The notes below the pieces were generated by a model. The model had not been told where the DNA came from. It saw nothing but the letters and a program-made list of their open reading frames with translations, and ran no database searches. DNA of 36,444 nucleotides from positions 1 through 36,444 of the forward strand of contig JAUNUF010000016.1 of NCBI GenBank assembly GCA_030538315.1, in the 5' to 3' direction. Position 1 is the first letter of the stretch; each line of letters begins with the position of its first letter. The position numbers and the translations under genes are program-made. The DNA comes from Propionibacteriaceae bacterium. Lineage in GTDB: Bacteria; Actinomycetota; Actinomycetes; Propionibacteriales; Propionibacteriaceae. This document shows positions 36,081 through 36,444 of the stretch, one piece after another.

Positions 36081-36119
36081 GAGTGGACTCCTGAAGTTTT
36101 CTGATGTGAATCGCGCGCC

Positions 36120-36148
36120 AGTCTATCGGGCGATGAGCACGGCACCAA
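36120..36148 (-). promoter_or_regulatory. tig promoter
   Basis: Minus strand: -35 TTGGTG (36143-36148), 17-bp spacer, -10 TAGACT (36120-36125), predicting a leader of about 30-35 nt that carries the AGGAG ribosome site. Confidence 0.65.
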
Positions 36149-36156
36149 CACGCGGC

Positions 36157-36162
36157 TAGAGT
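36157..36162 (+). promoter_or_regulatory. -10 element of a probable leaderless patatin-like gene
   Basis: TAGAGT, 7-nt spacer CGTCGCT, then GTG at 36170. There is no Shine-Dalgarno in the spacer. Confidence 0.55.
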
Positions 36163-36169
36163 CGTCGCT

Positions 36170-36444
36170 GTGAGCGACCTGACTACGAATGCGCCAGACA
36201 CCGCCCTGATCTTCGAAGGGGGCGGCATGCGCGCCTCCTTCAGCTCCGGCGTGCTGGCGGTGCTGCTCGAGAACGGGCTGCACCTGGGCTGGGTTGGCGG
36301 CATCTCTGCGGGGTCGAGCTGCCTGGCCAATTACGCCTCGCGCGACGTGGCCCGCGCAGAGCGAGCCTTCGTCGACTTCGCCGCCGAGCCGGAGTTCGGA
36401 AACTGGCGCACCTGGGTGCGGGGCAAGGGCATGTTCAACGCGGA
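36170..36444 (+). CDS. Patatin-like phospholipase, N-terminal fragment
   Basis: 91 residues visible; runs off the right edge. The oxyanion-hole motif EGGGMRASF (Gly17-Arg21) and nucleophile elbow GISAGSS (Gly44-Ser46-Gly48) are diagnostic of bacterial patatin-like lipid hydrolases of the YjjU type. The catalytic Asp lies outside the window. A GTG start was chosen because it begins just before the patatin fold and has a leaderless-type -10. It is divergent from tig with 89 bp between starts. No function can be deduced beyond lipid acyl hydrolase. Confidence 0.85.
   Translation, partial: MSDLTTNAPDTALIFEGGGMRASFSSGVLAVLLENGLHLGWVGGISAGSSCLANYASRDVARAERAFVDFAAEPEFGNWRTWVRGKGMFNA

Noticed and set aside
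34701..36104. A 467-codon open frame antisense to tig.
   Set aside because: Leu/Asp/Gly/Val-rich repetitive translation that mirrors the codon bias of tig; no family features.

Overview
The window is high-GC bacterial chromosome with short intergenic gaps, many ATGA/GTGA overlaps and frequent GTG starts. Gene content and order indicate an actinobacterium, and I think a member of the Propionibacteriaceae (Tessaracoccus-like), inferred from gene families only. The core order read on the minus strand from the right end is tig, clpP1, clpP2, clpX, then folC, DUF4233, ndk, a CAAX protease, a TIGR03960 radical SAM protein, a DUF2344 (TIGR03936) protein and the start of RNase E. This is the familiar actinobacterial tig-clp-valS-folC-ndk-rne neighbourhood. 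No rRNA, tRNA, CRISPR array, transposase, integrase or phage gene was seen. No gene-free stretch exceeds 300 bp; the longest (about 185-195 bp) are described as features.

Layout. 1-1080: RNase E N-terminus and DUF2344. 1100-13711: an accessory sugar block lying between DUF2344 and TIGR03960, which are usually neighbours. It holds an AGE-family sugar isomerase plus a CynX/NimT-type MFS transporter, a DUF1846 protein, a carbohydrate ABC importer (binding lipoprotein and two permeases, no ATPase), a GH-A clan glycosidase, a GH38 alpha-mannosidase and a divergent LacI repressor. 13774-18768: TIGR03960, CAAX protease, ndk, DUF4233, folC. 18926-23214 (plus strand): two tandem membrane-anchored DsbA-like thioredoxin-fold proteins and an archaeal-type (type 2) valS. 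23211-26441: tricorn protease. 26543-29367: endoglycosylceramidase-like GH5 with a GPH-family sugar transporter. 29378-32073: clpX, clpP2, clpP1. 32164-34636: two tandem membrane-anchored HExxH putative metallopeptidases. 34719-36080: tig. 36170-end: patatin-like phospholipase N-terminus.

How the parts work together. The LacI-GH38-GH5-ABC block looks like a regulon for importing and trimming a mannose-containing oligosaccharide: both catabolic promoters have the same -35/17-bp/-10 architecture with the same palindromic operator over spacer and -10. Protein quality control is concentrated on the right: trigger factor, ClpP1P2, ClpX and tricorn, with the unexplained metallopeptidase pair between tig and clpP1. 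Several genes appear leaderless, with a TANNNT -10 hexamer 6-7 nt before the start codon. The clearest case is a nearly symmetric site at 1081-1099 that seems to serve two divergent leaderless genes at once.

The strongest candidates for something undescribed are the tandem gluzincin-like membrane proteins (32164-34636), the symmetric leaderless promoter (1081-1099) and the LacI/GH38 regulon.
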